NCBI GenBank assembly: GCA_964539115.1
Contig: CAZIHY010000001.1
Location: 28,876-92,875, forward strand
DNA from: CAKSXP01 sp964539115
Lineage (GTDB): Bacteria; Bacillota; Clostridia; Oscillospirales; Oscillospiraceae
Reading direction: 5' to 3'
Length of the DNA: 64,000 nt
Positions 52,195 through 61,502 of the stretch are shown piece after piece; position 1 is the first letter of the stretch, and each line of letters opens with the position of its first letter. The position numbers and the translations under genes are program-made. Below the pieces are notes generated by a model that searched no databases, was not told the DNA's origin, and was given only the letters and a program-made list of their open reading frames with translations.

Positions 52195-52926
52195 ATGTTT
52201 GATGCTGTTAAATTCAAAGACGGCTGTGTTGAGTGGATAAGGGACTTTTTTGAAAAGAACGGAAAGGGCTGCAGCGCGATCGTCGGTATCTCGGGCGGCA
52301 AGGACAGCTCTACTGTCGCGGCGCTGTGTGTTGAGGCTCTGGGACGCGACCGCGTTATCGGCGTGTTGATGCCCTGCGGCGAGCAGCACGACATCGACTG
52401 CGCGCAGCAGCTTGTTGCGCACCTCGGAATAAAGAACTACACGATCAACATCAAGGACGCGGTGGACGGCGTTTTAAACAGCCTTCCTGAGGACATGGAG
52501 ATCTCCGCGCAGACGCGCATTAACCTGCCCGCAAGGATACGTATGGCGACGCTCTATGCTGTCGGGCAATCCTGCAACGGGCGCGTTGCCAATACCTGCA
52601 ACCTGTCCGAAGACTGGGTGGGCTATGCCACGCGCTACGGCGACGGCGCCGGCGATTTCAGCCCCTGTGCGCATGTCACCGTTGCGGAAATGCGCGAGCT
52701 GGGAAAGGTCCTGGGTTTGCCGCGGAACCTCATTGAGAAAACGCCGATCGACGGCCTGAGCGGCAAGACGGACGAGGACAACCTGGGCTTCACCTATGAA
52801 GTGCTGGACAAATACATCCGGACCGGAGTGTGCGTGGACCCCGCCGTTAAAGACCGCATCGACAGGCTGCACGAGGCAAATAAGTTCAAACTTGAAGTTA
52901 TTCCCAGCTACAAGCCGGAAATGTGA
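52195..52926 (+). CDS. nadE: Ammonia-dependent NAD+ synthetase
   Basis: A 243-residue enzyme that amidates deamido-NAD+ to NAD+ with ATP and ammonia. The PP-loop ISGGKDSSTVAALCVEALG near residue 33, VANTCNLSEDWVGYATRYGD and KTPIDGLSGKTDEDNLGFTY are all diagnostic. There is no N-terminal glutaminase domain, so it must use free ammonia, the other product of the nicotinamidase encoded just before it. ATG at 52195 follows AAAGGAGG. Confidence 0.95.
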   Translation: MFDAVKFKDGCVEWIRDFFEKNGKGCSAIVGISGGKDSSTVAALCVEALGRDRVIGVLMPCGEQHDIDCAQQLVAHLGIKNYTINIKDAVDGVLNSLPEDMEISAQTRINLPARIRMATLYAVGQSCNGRVANTCNLSEDWVGYATRYGDGAGDFSPCAHVTVAEMRELGKVLGLPRNLIEKTPIDGLSGKTDEDNLGFTYEVLDKYIRTGVCVDPAVKDRIDRLHEANKFKLEVIPSYKPEM

Positions 52927-52928
52927 CA

Positions 52929-52966
52929 TAAAAAAGCATGGCTGTTCTCTCAAAATAGCCATGCTC
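52929..52966. terminator. Hairpin between nadE and the fourth NTF2-like gene
   Basis: AGCATGGCT and AGCCATGCT form a stem. The A-run precedes it, so the T-run exists only on the minus strand and termination of nadE transcripts is likely incomplete. Confidence 0.55.
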
Positions 52967-52995
52967 AATTTATTGACAGAATATGGAGGTATACC

Positions 52996-53739
52996 ATGAG
53001 CTATAATGACTTGACGGCGGAAGAAATGGCGAGACGCTCCCTCGATTATGCAGAGATCCAAAATCTCTGGGCGGCGCACGCATATTGTTACAGGGCCTGC
53101 GCGCAGCGGTATGAGCTGGACACTTTCTGGGCTAAGGAGCACGACGACATTGTGTATGCGCACGAGAGCACGGCCTACGCCGGAAGAGAGCTCGTCTACC
53201 GTTATTACGCGATGTCCAACGAGATGATGGACGCGGAGAAGCTGAAAATAATGAGCGAGCTGTTTCCGGACAAGGTGGAGAACAAACCGGAAAACCGTGG
53301 CGTTGGCGAGCTTGTCATCAGGTGCCTGACGTCGCCCTACATAGAGATCGCCAGGGATGGGAAAACGGCCAAGGGGATATGGCAGACTATCGGCATGTCG
53401 ACGGAGATAAACCGCGAGGGCGTGCCTGTACCGTTTTTACAGATGGGCAAGGAGTGTGTTGACTTTGTCCGCGAAAGCGACGGCTGGAAGATATGGCATT
53501 TCCGCACGGCGAGCGACTTTGACTATCTGATAGACCCGAAGGTGTTGACTACTAACCCGTTTGAGGGCCTCGCGAGCAGGACCGTGCTGGGCACCTTCCC
53601 CGAGGCCAACCGGACGATATATCCGTTTGCGGAAAGCGGATATTCGCCGACGCGGCCGGCGACCTTCTCTCCGCCTCTGCCGGAGCCGTATGAGACCTGG
53701 GACGATTCCATGTCCTATGCTCGGCCCGCGGACGAATAA
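52996..53739 (+). CDS. SnoaL/NTF2-like protein D (orphan fourth paralogue)
   Basis: A 247-residue relative of the three NTF2-like proteins at 40.4-42.8 kb, closest to protein A by its shared SELFPDKVENKPENRGVGEL (A has ELFPDKAEGKSPEELYGIG), DGKTAKGIWQTIGM, DFVRESDGWKIWHFRTASDF and PLPEPYETWDDSMSYA. It is separated from its siblings by ten kilobases and follows NAD salvage genes after a weak hairpin. ATG at 52996 follows ATGGAGG. Its role is probably similar to theirs; the location may reflect a partial duplication and move. Confidence 0.75.
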   Translation: MSYNDLTAEEMARRSLDYAEIQNLWAAHAYCYRACAQRYELDTFWAKEHDDIVYAHESTAYAGRELVYRYYAMSNEMMDAEKLKIMSELFPDKVENKPENRGVGELVIRCLTSPYIEIARDGKTAKGIWQTIGMSTEINREGVPVPFLQMGKECVDFVRESDGWKIWHFRTASDFDYLIDPKVLTTNPFEGLASRTVLGTFPEANRTIYPFAESGYSPTRPATFSPPLPEPYETWDDSMSYARPADE

Positions 53740-53763
53740 GCCGCGCCGTAAAGAATAGAAACC

Positions 53764-53801
53764 AAAAACCGGCCACGGATAGATCCGTGGCCGGTTTTTA
53801 T
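53764..53801. terminator. Bidirectional terminator
   Basis: AAAAACCGGCCACGGAT and ATCCGTGGCCGGTTTTT form a near-perfect stem with T-tracts on both strands, serving the NTF2-like gene and the convergent ECF operon. Confidence 0.9.
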
Positions 53802-53852
53802 TCTTTGCAGCAGGACCAGTTTATGCAAAAGTTCCTTTGTTTTGCTATGGCG

Positions 53853-56498
53853 CTATTCCACCAGGCCGTATTTGACTTTTATTCGGTCCAGCTTTTCCAG
53901 CATGGGCTCAGCGGCAAACCAGAGAAAGATCCATGTTGCCGCGGCGTGGATGCAGTCCATGGGGAAGCCTGTAACATAATAGGCGGCGAGCGTCTGCCAA
54001 TTCAGCGTGTGGGCCCACATGAGGGCAGAAGCGGGATTCATAATGCCGCCATATATAATGATGGCAGACAGCGCGCCGAACACGCAGAGACTCGTGCGGC
54101 TGCGCCGGAGCCAGCCCTTTCGGAAAAGAAGTCCCGCCAGAAAGCCGATGATGCCCATACAGAACATCTGCCACGGCGTCCACGGCCCCTGCGAAAACAT
54201 AATGTTGGAGGCGAGCATGGTCACCGCGCCGACGAGGAAGCCGGTTTCTCCTCCGAAAGCGACGCCCGCGATTATAGTCAGCGCCATGACCGGCTTGAAC
54301 TGAGGCAGCATGAAAAACACTGCCCTGCCCGCGACTCCGATAGCGCAGAGGACTGCGATTATGACAAGTTCCCGCGCCTGGGGCTTCCTGCCCTCAAAGA
54401 TGAGAAAAAATGGGAGCATGACCTCCAGCAGTATCAACAGGGAGATGAAGTAATATTTTCTGTCCCCCAGATAGTATGAGCCGATAAAAAGCGTAAAAGG
54501 AATGAGCAGCAGGATGAGGAATAGAGAGAGCAGCGTGCGTTTTGTCAGCTTTCGCTTTTCCTTTGGGTTTTGGACAATATAGTCCGGACGGCGGCTCCTG
54601 CGTGTGATGCAGAGGGAGAAGATAAACAGAAGGGCGCAGAAAACAGCATACAGCGTGAGCTCGTTTGAGGCAAGCTCAGTCATACCGTCGGCTGTCACAA
54701 GGGCGGAAAGGTCCGCGCCGGAAAGGGCTTTAAAAAGGATGGCAAGCGCCGCAATTCCAGATACGGCCGCGCCCAGCTTTCGCCACCACGGTAGTCTCTG
54801 AGCCGCTTGCCCGGCGCTCTCTTCCCGCGGCGCGGGAAGAGGAGGGATCTCCTGCGCCGGCCCGGGCTTTTCCGGAAGAGTGCCGCCGCAGGCGGCGATG
54901 ACGTCCTCCGCTACGATGGCGTTTGGAATAAAAACACGGGCCATGCGGTTGGCCGAAGTAGTGTAAAAGCTGTTGCCGGAGAAAAATTCTCTAGGTGGCG
55001 CTTCGGTCACGATACCGCCGTCGAATAACAGGGCGCAGCGGTGGGCAAAGCTGGCGCAGAATTCGACGTCATGGCTTACCATGACTATGCTTACCCCGCG
55101 GCAGAGAAGCGATCGCAGGATTTCAGCAAAGCTTTGTTTGAATTCTGCGTCCAACCCCTTTGTAGGTTCGTCCAGAAAGAGAATATCCGGTTCGAGCAAC
55201 AGGACCTTTGCCAGCGCCGCTCGCTGTTGTTCTCCGCCCGAAAGGTCATATGGATGGCGGTCGAGCAGTCCTTCCAAATGGCACAGGGCGGATACACGGG
55301 CCACACGTGACTCTGCTTCGGCTTTTTCAGCCTTCTGACCGCTGAGTATCTCAAACAGGTCCTCCCGAACGTTTTTTTTCACGAACAGGGTCTGTGGATC
55401 CTGCGGCAGAACGCCGACTTTGCCGCGGCGGCGTATCTCACCCCGATATGGTTTTAGCAGTCCGGACAACAGCTTGAGGCTCGTTGTCTTGCCCGTGCCG
55501 TTTCCTCCGAGCAGGGCGAGAAATTCGCCCTTTTTAACAGAGAGGCTAAGGCCCTTGACAACATCCGGAAGCTCCTTTTCATATCTGAACCAGAGGCCGT
55601 CGGCTTCTATCGCGCTTTCACCGGGATAGGATTGGGCCTGTTCCGCCGGCAAAGGCCTAAGCTCGTTGTCCTGTACGAAATTTGCCAGCCAGTCCCGGCC
55701 TTCCCGCACTGTGACCGGACATGGGGCGTCGTTTTCGACCGCCGCCCACACTCGTACCGCCGTCGGCATGGCCAGAAACATGGGATGTCCCGCGTCCCTG
55801 AGAAGTTCGCAGACCTTGTGCGGCGTGCCCGTGCAGATGAGCCTGCCCCGGTCCATGACTGCAGCACGGCTTGCAAGAGGGAAGGCCTCCTCCAGGCGAT
55901 GCTCCGTCAGTATGACGGCGGTGCCCAGCTCGCGGTTTATTTTGCCGAGGACCGAAAGGAAGTCGGAGGCTGCAATGGGATCCAGTTGGCTTGTCGGCTC
56001 GTCGAGGATAAGGACATCAGGCTGCATCACCATGACGGAGGCGAGATTCAAAAGCTGCTTCTGCCCCCCCGAAAGCTCAGATACATTTTTATAAAACCAG
56101 GCCTGTATTCCGAAAAAGGAGGCCATCTCCGCGACCCTGCGTCGGATGACTGGAGTACTGTATCCCAGACTCTCAAGGCCAAAGGCCAGCTCGTGCCAGA
56201 CCTTATCCGTTACGATCTGGTTATCCGGGCTTTGAAGTACAAACCCGATCTTCTGACTCTGCGTGCGCGGTTTCAGATCATATAGCGGTGTGCCTTCAAA
56301 GAGGATCTCGCCGCTGCGGACGCCGTGCGGCGCAAGTGCGGGCTTGAGCTGGCGCAGCAGAGTTGACTTTCCGCAGCCGGACGGCCCGCATATGACCAGA
56401 AACTCGCCCTGTCCGACGGATAGCGTAATGCCGTCCACCGCCTTTTCCTGCTGCTCCGGATAAGAGAAGGTCAGATCCCGGATCTCAAATGTTTCCAT
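53853..56498 (-). CDS. ECF transporter: fused EcfA-EcfA'-S component
   Basis: An 881-residue fusion. Residues 1-230 are a first ABC domain (Walker A GPSGCGKST at 38-46, signature ELSGGQKQLL). A second ABC domain spans about 315-520 (GGNGTGKTT, DLSGGEQQRAALAK, LDEPTKGLD). From about 585 to the end there are at least seven hydrophobic helices, including AVFFMLPQFKPVMALTIIAG and GMGIIGFLAGLLFRKGW, typical of an ECF substrate-binding S component. It should import a vitamin-like compound with the EcfT encoded upstream; cobalamin is predicted from the operon's riboswitch. ATG at 56498 overlaps the EcfT end by 28 bases. Confidence 0.88.
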   Translation of the reverse strand: METFEIRDLTFSYPEQQEKAVDGITLSVGQGEFLVICGPSGCGKSTLLRQLKPALAPHGVRSGEILFEGTPLYDLKPRTQSQKIGFVLQSPDNQIVTDKVWHELAFGLESLGYSTPVIRRRVAEMASFFGIQAWFYKNVSELSGGQKQLLNLASVMVMQPDVLILDEPTSQLDPIAASDFLSVLGKINRELGTAVILTEHRLEEAFPLASRAAVMDRGRLICTGTPHKVCELLRDAGHPMFLAMPTAVRVWAAVENDAPCPVTVREGRDWLANFVQDNELRPLPAEQAQSYPGESAIEADGLWFRYEKELPDVVKGLSLSVKKGEFLALLGGNGTGKTTSLKLLSGLLKPYRGEIRRRGKVGVLPQDPQTLFVKKNVREDLFEILSGQKAEKAEAESRVARVSALCHLEGLLDRHPYDLSGGEQQRAALAKVLLLEPDILFLDEPTKGLDAEFKQSFAEILRSLLCRGVSIVMVSHDVEFCASFAHRCALLFDGGIVTEAPPREFFSGNSFYTTSANRMARVFIPNAIVAEDVIAACGGTLPEKPGPAQEIPPLPAPREESAGQAAQRLPWWRKLGAAVSGIAALAILFKALSGADLSALVTADGMTELASNELTLYAVFCALLFIFSLCITRRSRRPDYIVQNPKEKRKLTKRTLLSLFLILLLIPFTLFIGSYYLGDRKYYFISLLILLEVMLPFFLIFEGRKPQARELVIIAVLCAIGVAGRAVFFMLPQFKPVMALTIIAGVAFGGETGFLVGAVTMLASNIMFSQGPWTPWQMFCMGIIGFLAGLLFRKGWLRRSRTSLCVFGALSAIIIYGGIMNPASALMWAHTLNWQTLAAYYVTGFPMDCIHAAATWIFLWFAAEPMLEKLDRIKVKYGLVE

Positions 56499-57304
56499 TT
56501 TCTGTCCTCTCTTTCGTTCAGGATCACCGGCGTCAGACAAAGCGCCAGGTATACTAGCATGAAGCTTATTGGAAACGCCCCGATGGGTGAACATTTTACC
56601 GTTGGGTAATAGCGGAAATAAAAACCGCCGGAGGCCCAGCCGCAGACAATGTAAAAGCCGCAGAATATGAGCCATGCCAGCGCTGCCCTGTCTCTGTCGT
56701 CGAAACGGTAGATGGAGAAGGCAGTCCGCCCAGGCAGGCCATATCCCCGGCTTTTCATGCTGTCCGCCGTTTCAATGGCGTTTTCCAGAGACCATGTGAC
56801 CATAATGGACAGGATAGAGACCGCAATTTTTAGGCGGCGGAAAAGCCTCCCGGTCGAAACGTCCCTTCCAACGCACCGCTGTGCCTCAGTCACCGTGTGC
56901 AGCTGAGCCCTGAATTTGGGGACAAAGCGCAGCGTCATGCTCAGCACCAGGGAAAGCGCCGGTATTAAGCGGCCGAACAGGTAAATGAATTTGTCTGAGG
57001 TCATAACGGCGCTGTAGCAGGAGAACCATATCATGACTGACGCGAGCATAACTGCCGCCGCGGCTCCGTAGGCGATGCTCTCGAACGTGAGCGGGTTGCC
57101 GGAGGGAAGATAGGCCAGTATGGTGCCGCCCTCGTGGTTGAAGGCGGGGTTTATGACCATCGCCGCGAGCATCATGGGCAGCATAAGGCCCAGAAGGAGC
57201 CTGAGAGCCTTCCTGCCGCTCAGATTTATGCTGTATGCAGCGGCGCAGCCCAGCGAGATCGCAAGGCAGACCGGGTGCATAAAGAACATGGAGAATATCA
57301 GCAC
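56471..57304 (-). CDS. ecfT: ECF transporter transmembrane component T (start uncertain)
   Basis: The membrane coupling subunit of the ECF importer, 277 residues from GTG at 57304. It has five to six helices and the coupling motifs TEAQRCVGRDVS and SMKSRGYGLPGRT. The same frame continues upstream without a stop to 57373 and encodes NRDAFSSYHPVINFLYFALV, which looks like the true N-terminus of an EcfT. No ATG, GTG or TTG precedes it, only ATT and CTG, while an ATG in another frame sits at 57377-57375. Either a non-standard start or a one-base frameshift is present. Confidence 0.85.
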   Translation of the reverse strand: MLIFSMFFMHPVCLAISLGCAAAYSINLSGRKALRLLLGLMLPMMLAAMVINPAFNHEGGTILAYLPSGNPLTFESIAYGAAAAVMLASVMIWFSCYSAVMTSDKFIYLFGRLIPALSLVLSMTLRFVPKFRAQLHTVTEAQRCVGRDVSTGRLFRRLKIAVSILSIMVTWSLENAIETADSMKSRGYGLPGRTAFSIYRFDDRDRAALAWLIFCGFYIVCGWASGGFYFRYYPTVKCSPIGAFPISFMLVYLALCLTPVILNEREDRKWKHLRSGI

Positions 57305-57412
57305 CAGCGCAAAATACAGAAAATTTATGACTGGATGATAACTGGAAAAAGCGTCCCGATTCAGAATAAAGCATCACTTCCGCGCATATATTTCAGGTCA
57401 GGTTCCTGTGCC

Positions 57413-58327
57413 TTAGCCGACCGAATGCCCTCCGCCGACGTCATAGCCCAGGTTGCAGGTGTATACCCAGCTGATAACGTCGCCGTTTTTCAGCGAGTAG
57501 CGGCTGCAGCCGTAATTTGGAAACCAGTCGTTGACCTTGTACATCCAGCCGCTGAGATCCCCGACGTCGAATTCATACAGGTTGTTTATCGCCTCGATAT
57601 AGACGCTGTTATACATAGGCGTGTTTTCAAATTCCAGATGGATCTTGTACTGCTTGCAGACCCGCTGAAGCACGTTGAACACGCTCTCTCCCTCGTAGAA
57701 GGTGACGGTCATGGGTTTGAGTATCCAGCCGTCCTCCGGCACAAGCTCCACCTTGTCGGGGTCACAGGAGTCCAGGTTGTTCAGTATGGTCGCGCAGGAG
57801 ATGGATATGGTGCAGGTGTATGACACCGAGCTGATAACAGCGTCATCCGGTTCGACGGGCAGCGGCATCCCGTCCGGCACAGGGTCGGTCAGGTACTGAT
57901 CTTTGCCGGTATCTGTGCTGATCATCATGCCGTTTTTCCACTCATAACCGTCCGGCGCGGGCGGCAGCGTTATCTCGACTGCAGGTTCGGCCGTTGGTTC
58001 GGGTGCGGGAGCCGTGGCCGGTTCCGGCGACGGGGTTTCCACAGGGGCGGTTTCCTCGGGCTCCGTGTCAGGTTCCTGCGTATTTTCATCCGGAGAGGAA
58101 GTTTGCGCAGGGGGAGAGTCCTGTTCCGGTTCATCCGTCGGGGAAGAGGTAAAGACCGGTGCAGCCGTATCCGGGCGGCTGTCTGATGGGGACTGCTGGG
58201 CCCCAAGGCCGGAGATGCTCCAGCCTTGGGAGCCGGGGGCGTTGCCGCCGAAGTAGAACGCGCACGCGAGTATCGCGATTGCGAGCACCGGAATTATGAC
58301 CTTCCATTTATTCTTTTTCCACCACAT
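57413..58327 (-). CDS. Membrane-anchored DUF4430 (transcobalamin beta-domain-like) protein
   Basis: A 304-residue surface protein. Residues 9-28 (VIIPVLAIAILACAFYFGGN) form an uncleaved anchor. A long Pro/Thr/Glu-rich spacer follows to about 125. The C-terminal 110 residues have the DUF4430 pattern: MTVTFYEGESVFNVLQRVCK, NSVYIEAINNLYEFDVGDLS, GWMYKVNDWFPNYGCSRYSL and KNGDVISWVYTCNLG. DUF4430 resembles the C-terminal beta domain of transcobalamin and intrinsic factor. It could present a ligand to the ECF importer encoded next. ATG at 58327 follows AAGGAG. Confidence 0.85.
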   Translation of the reverse strand: MWWKKNKWKVIIPVLAIAILACAFYFGGNAPGSQGWSISGLGAQQSPSDSRPDTAAPVFTSSPTDEPEQDSPPAQTSSPDENTQEPDTEPEETAPVETPSPEPATAPAPEPTAEPAVEITLPPAPDGYEWKNGMMISTDTGKDQYLTDPVPDGMPLPVEPDDAVISSVSYTCTISISCATILNNLDSCDPDKVELVPEDGWILKPMTVTFYEGESVFNVLQRVCKQYKIHLEFENTPMYNSVYIEAINNLYEFDVGDLSGWMYKVNDWFPNYGCSRYSLKNGDVISWVYTCNLGYDVGGGHSVG

Positions 58328-58340
58328 ATTATGCTCCTTG

Positions 58341-59981
58341 TCAGATGAGGTTGGCACAGCTGAGCATGTTGAAAAGCATCTGTGCGATCTCGCAGCGCAG
58401 GATGGGCTTTGTGGGTTCGATGTTTAAATCAGACTGGGAAAGTATGCCATCTCTGTAACAAAAGGCGAGGGACTCCTGGGCCCAGCTGGCGGCGGAGACA
58501 TAGTCACCGAACTGCGCGAGCATGTCGCGGATCTCCGAAGCGCTCATCCCGACGTCCATGCCGCAGAGTTTTGCGGCTCTGGCGACCATGGTGGCTGCCT
58601 CCTGACGGGTGATCGTGCCCTCGGGATCAAACATATTGTTGCCAACGCCGTTTACAATGCCGTATTTTGCGGCGGTTCCGACGTATCCAGCATACCATTT
58701 TGTGGATGGAACGTCCTTGAAAACGCCGGTGGTCTCTTCCTTAAGGCCGAGGCCGCGCGTTATGATGGTGGCAAACTCGGCGCGGGTCACGTTGGCGTCA
58801 GGGTCGAACAGGCCCCCGCCCTTGCCGTTGATGATACCTCTTGCGGCCAGGGCCTCGATTGCGGTTATGTTTTCTGAATAGACGATGTCGTCAAAGGTCG
58901 TTCCCGGCGCTGTGATGGGCATGGATCTCACATCCTCGTGCTTTCCGGGCAGGCCTTCGCCCTTTCCGGGGGCAGTCGGATCGCCCTCGCCGATGGAGAT
59001 GGCGTCACCCATGCGGTAGAGGCTGTTTTGGCCGGTTTGGGAGCGTAGGGCTGCGACTAGGGCATAGAAGCCCTGCTCCGAGGCCATGCGGCTGTTTCCG
59101 CTGTCGCCGTCGAGCGAATGAAGAAAGCTGCCGTTTGAATTGCGGTATGAGAGAAGAGCGTCGAGCAGCGTGCATCCGTTTTTAATGAATCGGCTGTCAT
59201 TCAGGCTGACGCCCAGTTCACACAGCGCGACGATGACCTGGGCGGTACTCTCACAGGTTGCCGTTCCCCAGGAGGAATATCCTCCCGTGGCGTTCTGAAG
59301 GGCGGAAAGACGGGTCAGCGCCCTGGTGACCGCGGCCTTGACGGCGGTCTGGGACTGGTATTTTGCCAAGGCCTGAAGAGCCATGGCGGTCATGTCCGGG
59401 TCGGCGCTGCCGGTACCGGTAAGATTCCAGCCGCCGTCGGAAAGCTGACAGTCGAGGATTGCGTCGATATACATCTGGCGGGTCGCCTGTGTTTCCGCTT
59501 CAGCATTGATAGGCATCTCATAGTTTCCGGAGTCCAGAGCCAACAGAGCCCAGGCCATGCCGTTGAGACCCTGTCCGGAGGTTTTTTCAAAATCGCCCAG
59601 CGGCGTGAGCAAATTATATCCCGCAACATCTGTGGGATCCTTGCCGATCGCGGTCAGGGCGATGATAACGCGGGAATATTCCGTGTACTTCTTCTCATGT
59701 AGCACACCGCCGCAGGCTGTTGTGTATTGCTTTAATGTCTCATAATAATTCCGGAAATATTCCTCAGGAATTTCACAGCCGCTGCGGGCCAGTCCGAGAA
59801 CGGCCCACTCGCCGCCGGTGGAGCCCACCTGAGGGTTGGAGGCCGTCTGATAGACATATTCGGCAGAACCTTTGACTGCGTCGGACAGCGCTGGGTCCGA
59901 CGCAAAGACGGATACAGACAGGCTGAAAAGCAAGACGGCTGCTGTAAGCAGGCTTATAAGCTTTTTAGAGTGTTTTTTCAT
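58341..59981 (-). CDS. Secreted alpha/alpha-toroid protein with three SLH repeats
   Basis: A 546-residue cell-wall protein. A signal peptide (MKKHSKKLISLLTAAVLLFS) precedes a prenyltransferase / squalene-cyclase-like helical repeat region, about 30-325. Its turns include GLNGMAWALLALDSG, LSDGGWNLTGTGSADPDMTA and ATGGYSSWGTATCESTAQVI. Three SLH motifs follow from about 360 (ITAIEALAARGIINGKGGGL, AAKYGIVNGVGNNMFDPEGT and the last near the end), which bind the cell wall. The toroid resembles the alpha-barrel domain of intrinsic factor. With the DUF4430 protein it recreates a two-domain corrinoid binder split over two chains. Confidence 0.87.
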   Translation of the reverse strand: MKKHSKKLISLLTAAVLLFSLSVSVFASDPALSDAVKGSAEYVYQTASNPQVGSTGGEWAVLGLARSGCEIPEEYFRNYYETLKQYTTACGGVLHEKKYTEYSRVIIALTAIGKDPTDVAGYNLLTPLGDFEKTSGQGLNGMAWALLALDSGNYEMPINAEAETQATRQMYIDAILDCQLSDGGWNLTGTGSADPDMTAMALQALAKYQSQTAVKAAVTRALTRLSALQNATGGYSSWGTATCESTAQVIVALCELGVSLNDSRFIKNGCTLLDALLSYRNSNGSFLHSLDGDSGNSRMASEQGFYALVAALRSQTGQNSLYRMGDAISIGEGDPTAPGKGEGLPGKHEDVRSMPITAPGTTFDDIVYSENITAIEALAARGIINGKGGGLFDPDANVTRAEFATIITRGLGLKEETTGVFKDVPSTKWYAGYVGTAAKYGIVNGVGNNMFDPEGTITRQEAATMVARAAKLCGMDVGMSASEIRDMLAQFGDYVSAASWAQESLAFCYRDGILSQSDLNIEPTKPILRCEIAQMLFNMLSCANLI

Positions 59982-60058
59982 GGGGTCCTTCCTTTACCGG
60001 CAGACAGGGGCGGCGCCCATGCCCGCCGGGTGTAAAGCGGTGTGTCAACGTTGAAGCG

Positions 60059-61297
60059 TTACTTTTCGATGTTTTCAGCAAAGCGCTGGAGGACTGTTGC
60101 TACTTCAGCGCGCGTGGCAGTTCCGTCGGGAACAAGAGTGGTATCCGTGCGGCCGGTTATGAGACCCTCAGAGACTGCCCACTGCATGGCCTCGACGGCC
60201 CAGCTGTTGACAACTTCGGCGTCGGTGAAGTCGTTGAGTGTTTTCTCGCTCTCCGGGCTTCCGGCATAGCGCCAGAGCATGGTTACCATCTGCTCACGGG
60301 TCACGTCGACGTCGAGCATCGTTCCGTCGGAGACGTCATTTGCAACAGCCCAGGCGACCGCTTTTTCATACCACGTCTCGCCGCCGGTGGTGTCCTGACC
60401 GTCCAGGCGGGCAAGGACCGTTATGAGCATGGCGCGGGTCATGTTCTCATCGGGAGCAAATCTGTCATCTCCAACACCGTTGAAGAGCTCGTTTTCGTAG
60501 ACATATGTAATAGCGTCAAGCGCCCAGTGTCCGTCCACATCAACGAAGGGAAGGCCGGAGACGGCGGAGTCCTCGACGGTAAAGGCGCAGACAGCGGGGA
60601 CGATGGCGTTGTTCTCAGCAGTAGCAACGAGGTAATAGCTGCCGGCGTTGCTGAAGGTCACGTCATAGGTGCCGTCGGTGTTGTTAGTGACGGTGTAGTC
60701 GGCGCTGTCAAGGGCGTTGAAGCTGCTGTCATAGGCAGTCAGATCGGCGTCGGCATATGCGCTGAAAACGGTGGCCCAGTTCTCATCGTACCCAGCCGAC
60801 TCTAGAGAAACAGTCTTTGCAGTGTTGACTGTTGCGGAGTAATCGAAGCTGTCAAATTTAGCATAAGCGTCGCTGTAATTGGTGCTGTCGGAATAGATGA
60901 ACGCGACTACGTGCTCTCCGGCCGGAACCTCGTCCGCAAGGCTCCAGCAGGAGACGTTTTCGACCCAGTAGCCGAAGTTTCCGCTGTTGTCGCCCCAGAG
61001 AGTGCCGAGGGAGAGACCGTAATCGGATGTATAGGAGCTGTAACCGGCCTCTGCGCCGCCCTCATAGGCGGCCTTGTGCGCCGCATAGAGTGTGTCGTTT
61101 ACGGTTATCTTGCCGTCGCCGTCTATGTCTGCGACGCCGACCTTCTGCTGCGCCATGACGACGCTGCCTTTGTCAGCGATGGTGACATAGGCGTAATAAT
61201 AATGGGGAGCATCAACGTTCTCAGCCAGCGCCGCGGTGGGCAGAAGGGAGAGGAGCATTACGAGCAGAAGCAGAATGCTTAATGTTTTCTTCTTCAT
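60059..61297 (-). CDS. Secreted SLH protein with DUF4430-like head
   Basis: A 412-residue protein, first gene after the cobalamin riboswitch. The signal peptide is MKKKTLSILLLLVMLLSLLP with cleavage near AALAEN. Residues 30-140 include a calcium-type loop (VADIDGDGKITVNDTLYAAH) and NFGYWVENVSCWSLADEVPA, which resembles the DUF4430 beta fold in pattern. An Ig-like stretch follows to about 240. Three SLH repeats complete the protein: FVDVDGHWALDAITYVYENE, WYEKAVAWAVANDVSDGTML and DAEVVNSWAVEAMQWAVSEG. It should sit on the cell wall. A corrinoid-binding role is inferred from context. Confidence 0.82.
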   Translation of the reverse strand: MKKKTLSILLLLVMLLSLLPTAALAENVDAPHYYYAYVTIADKGSVVMAQQKVGVADIDGDGKITVNDTLYAAHKAAYEGGAEAGYSSYTSDYGLSLGTLWGDNSGNFGYWVENVSCWSLADEVPAGEHVVAFIYSDSTNYSDAYAKFDSFDYSATVNTAKTVSLESAGYDENWATVFSAYADADLTAYDSSFNALDSADYTVTNNTDGTYDVTFSNAGSYYLVATAENNAIVPAVCAFTVEDSAVSGLPFVDVDGHWALDAITYVYENELFNGVGDDRFAPDENMTRAMLITVLARLDGQDTTGGETWYEKAVAWAVANDVSDGTMLDVDVTREQMVTMLWRYAGSPESEKTLNDFTDAEVVNSWAVEAMQWAVSEGLITGRTDTTLVPDGTATRAEVATVLQRFAENIEK

Positions 61298-61502
61298 AGT
61301 TATGGGAGTGCCTCCTGTTAGTTATAATGAGTGTGTTTTTGCCGGCGATAGACCCGCCGCGCGGCAAACTGCGGGAAAAATTAAAAAATCAGGCGCTTCA
61401 GCCTCCTTTCACATGAGAATAGCTGATACACCCGATTTTATGTACCAGAAAGCGCGGCAAAAGCAGAAGAGCATAAAGTTCCCCCATTGCCGCCTCAACA
61501 TA

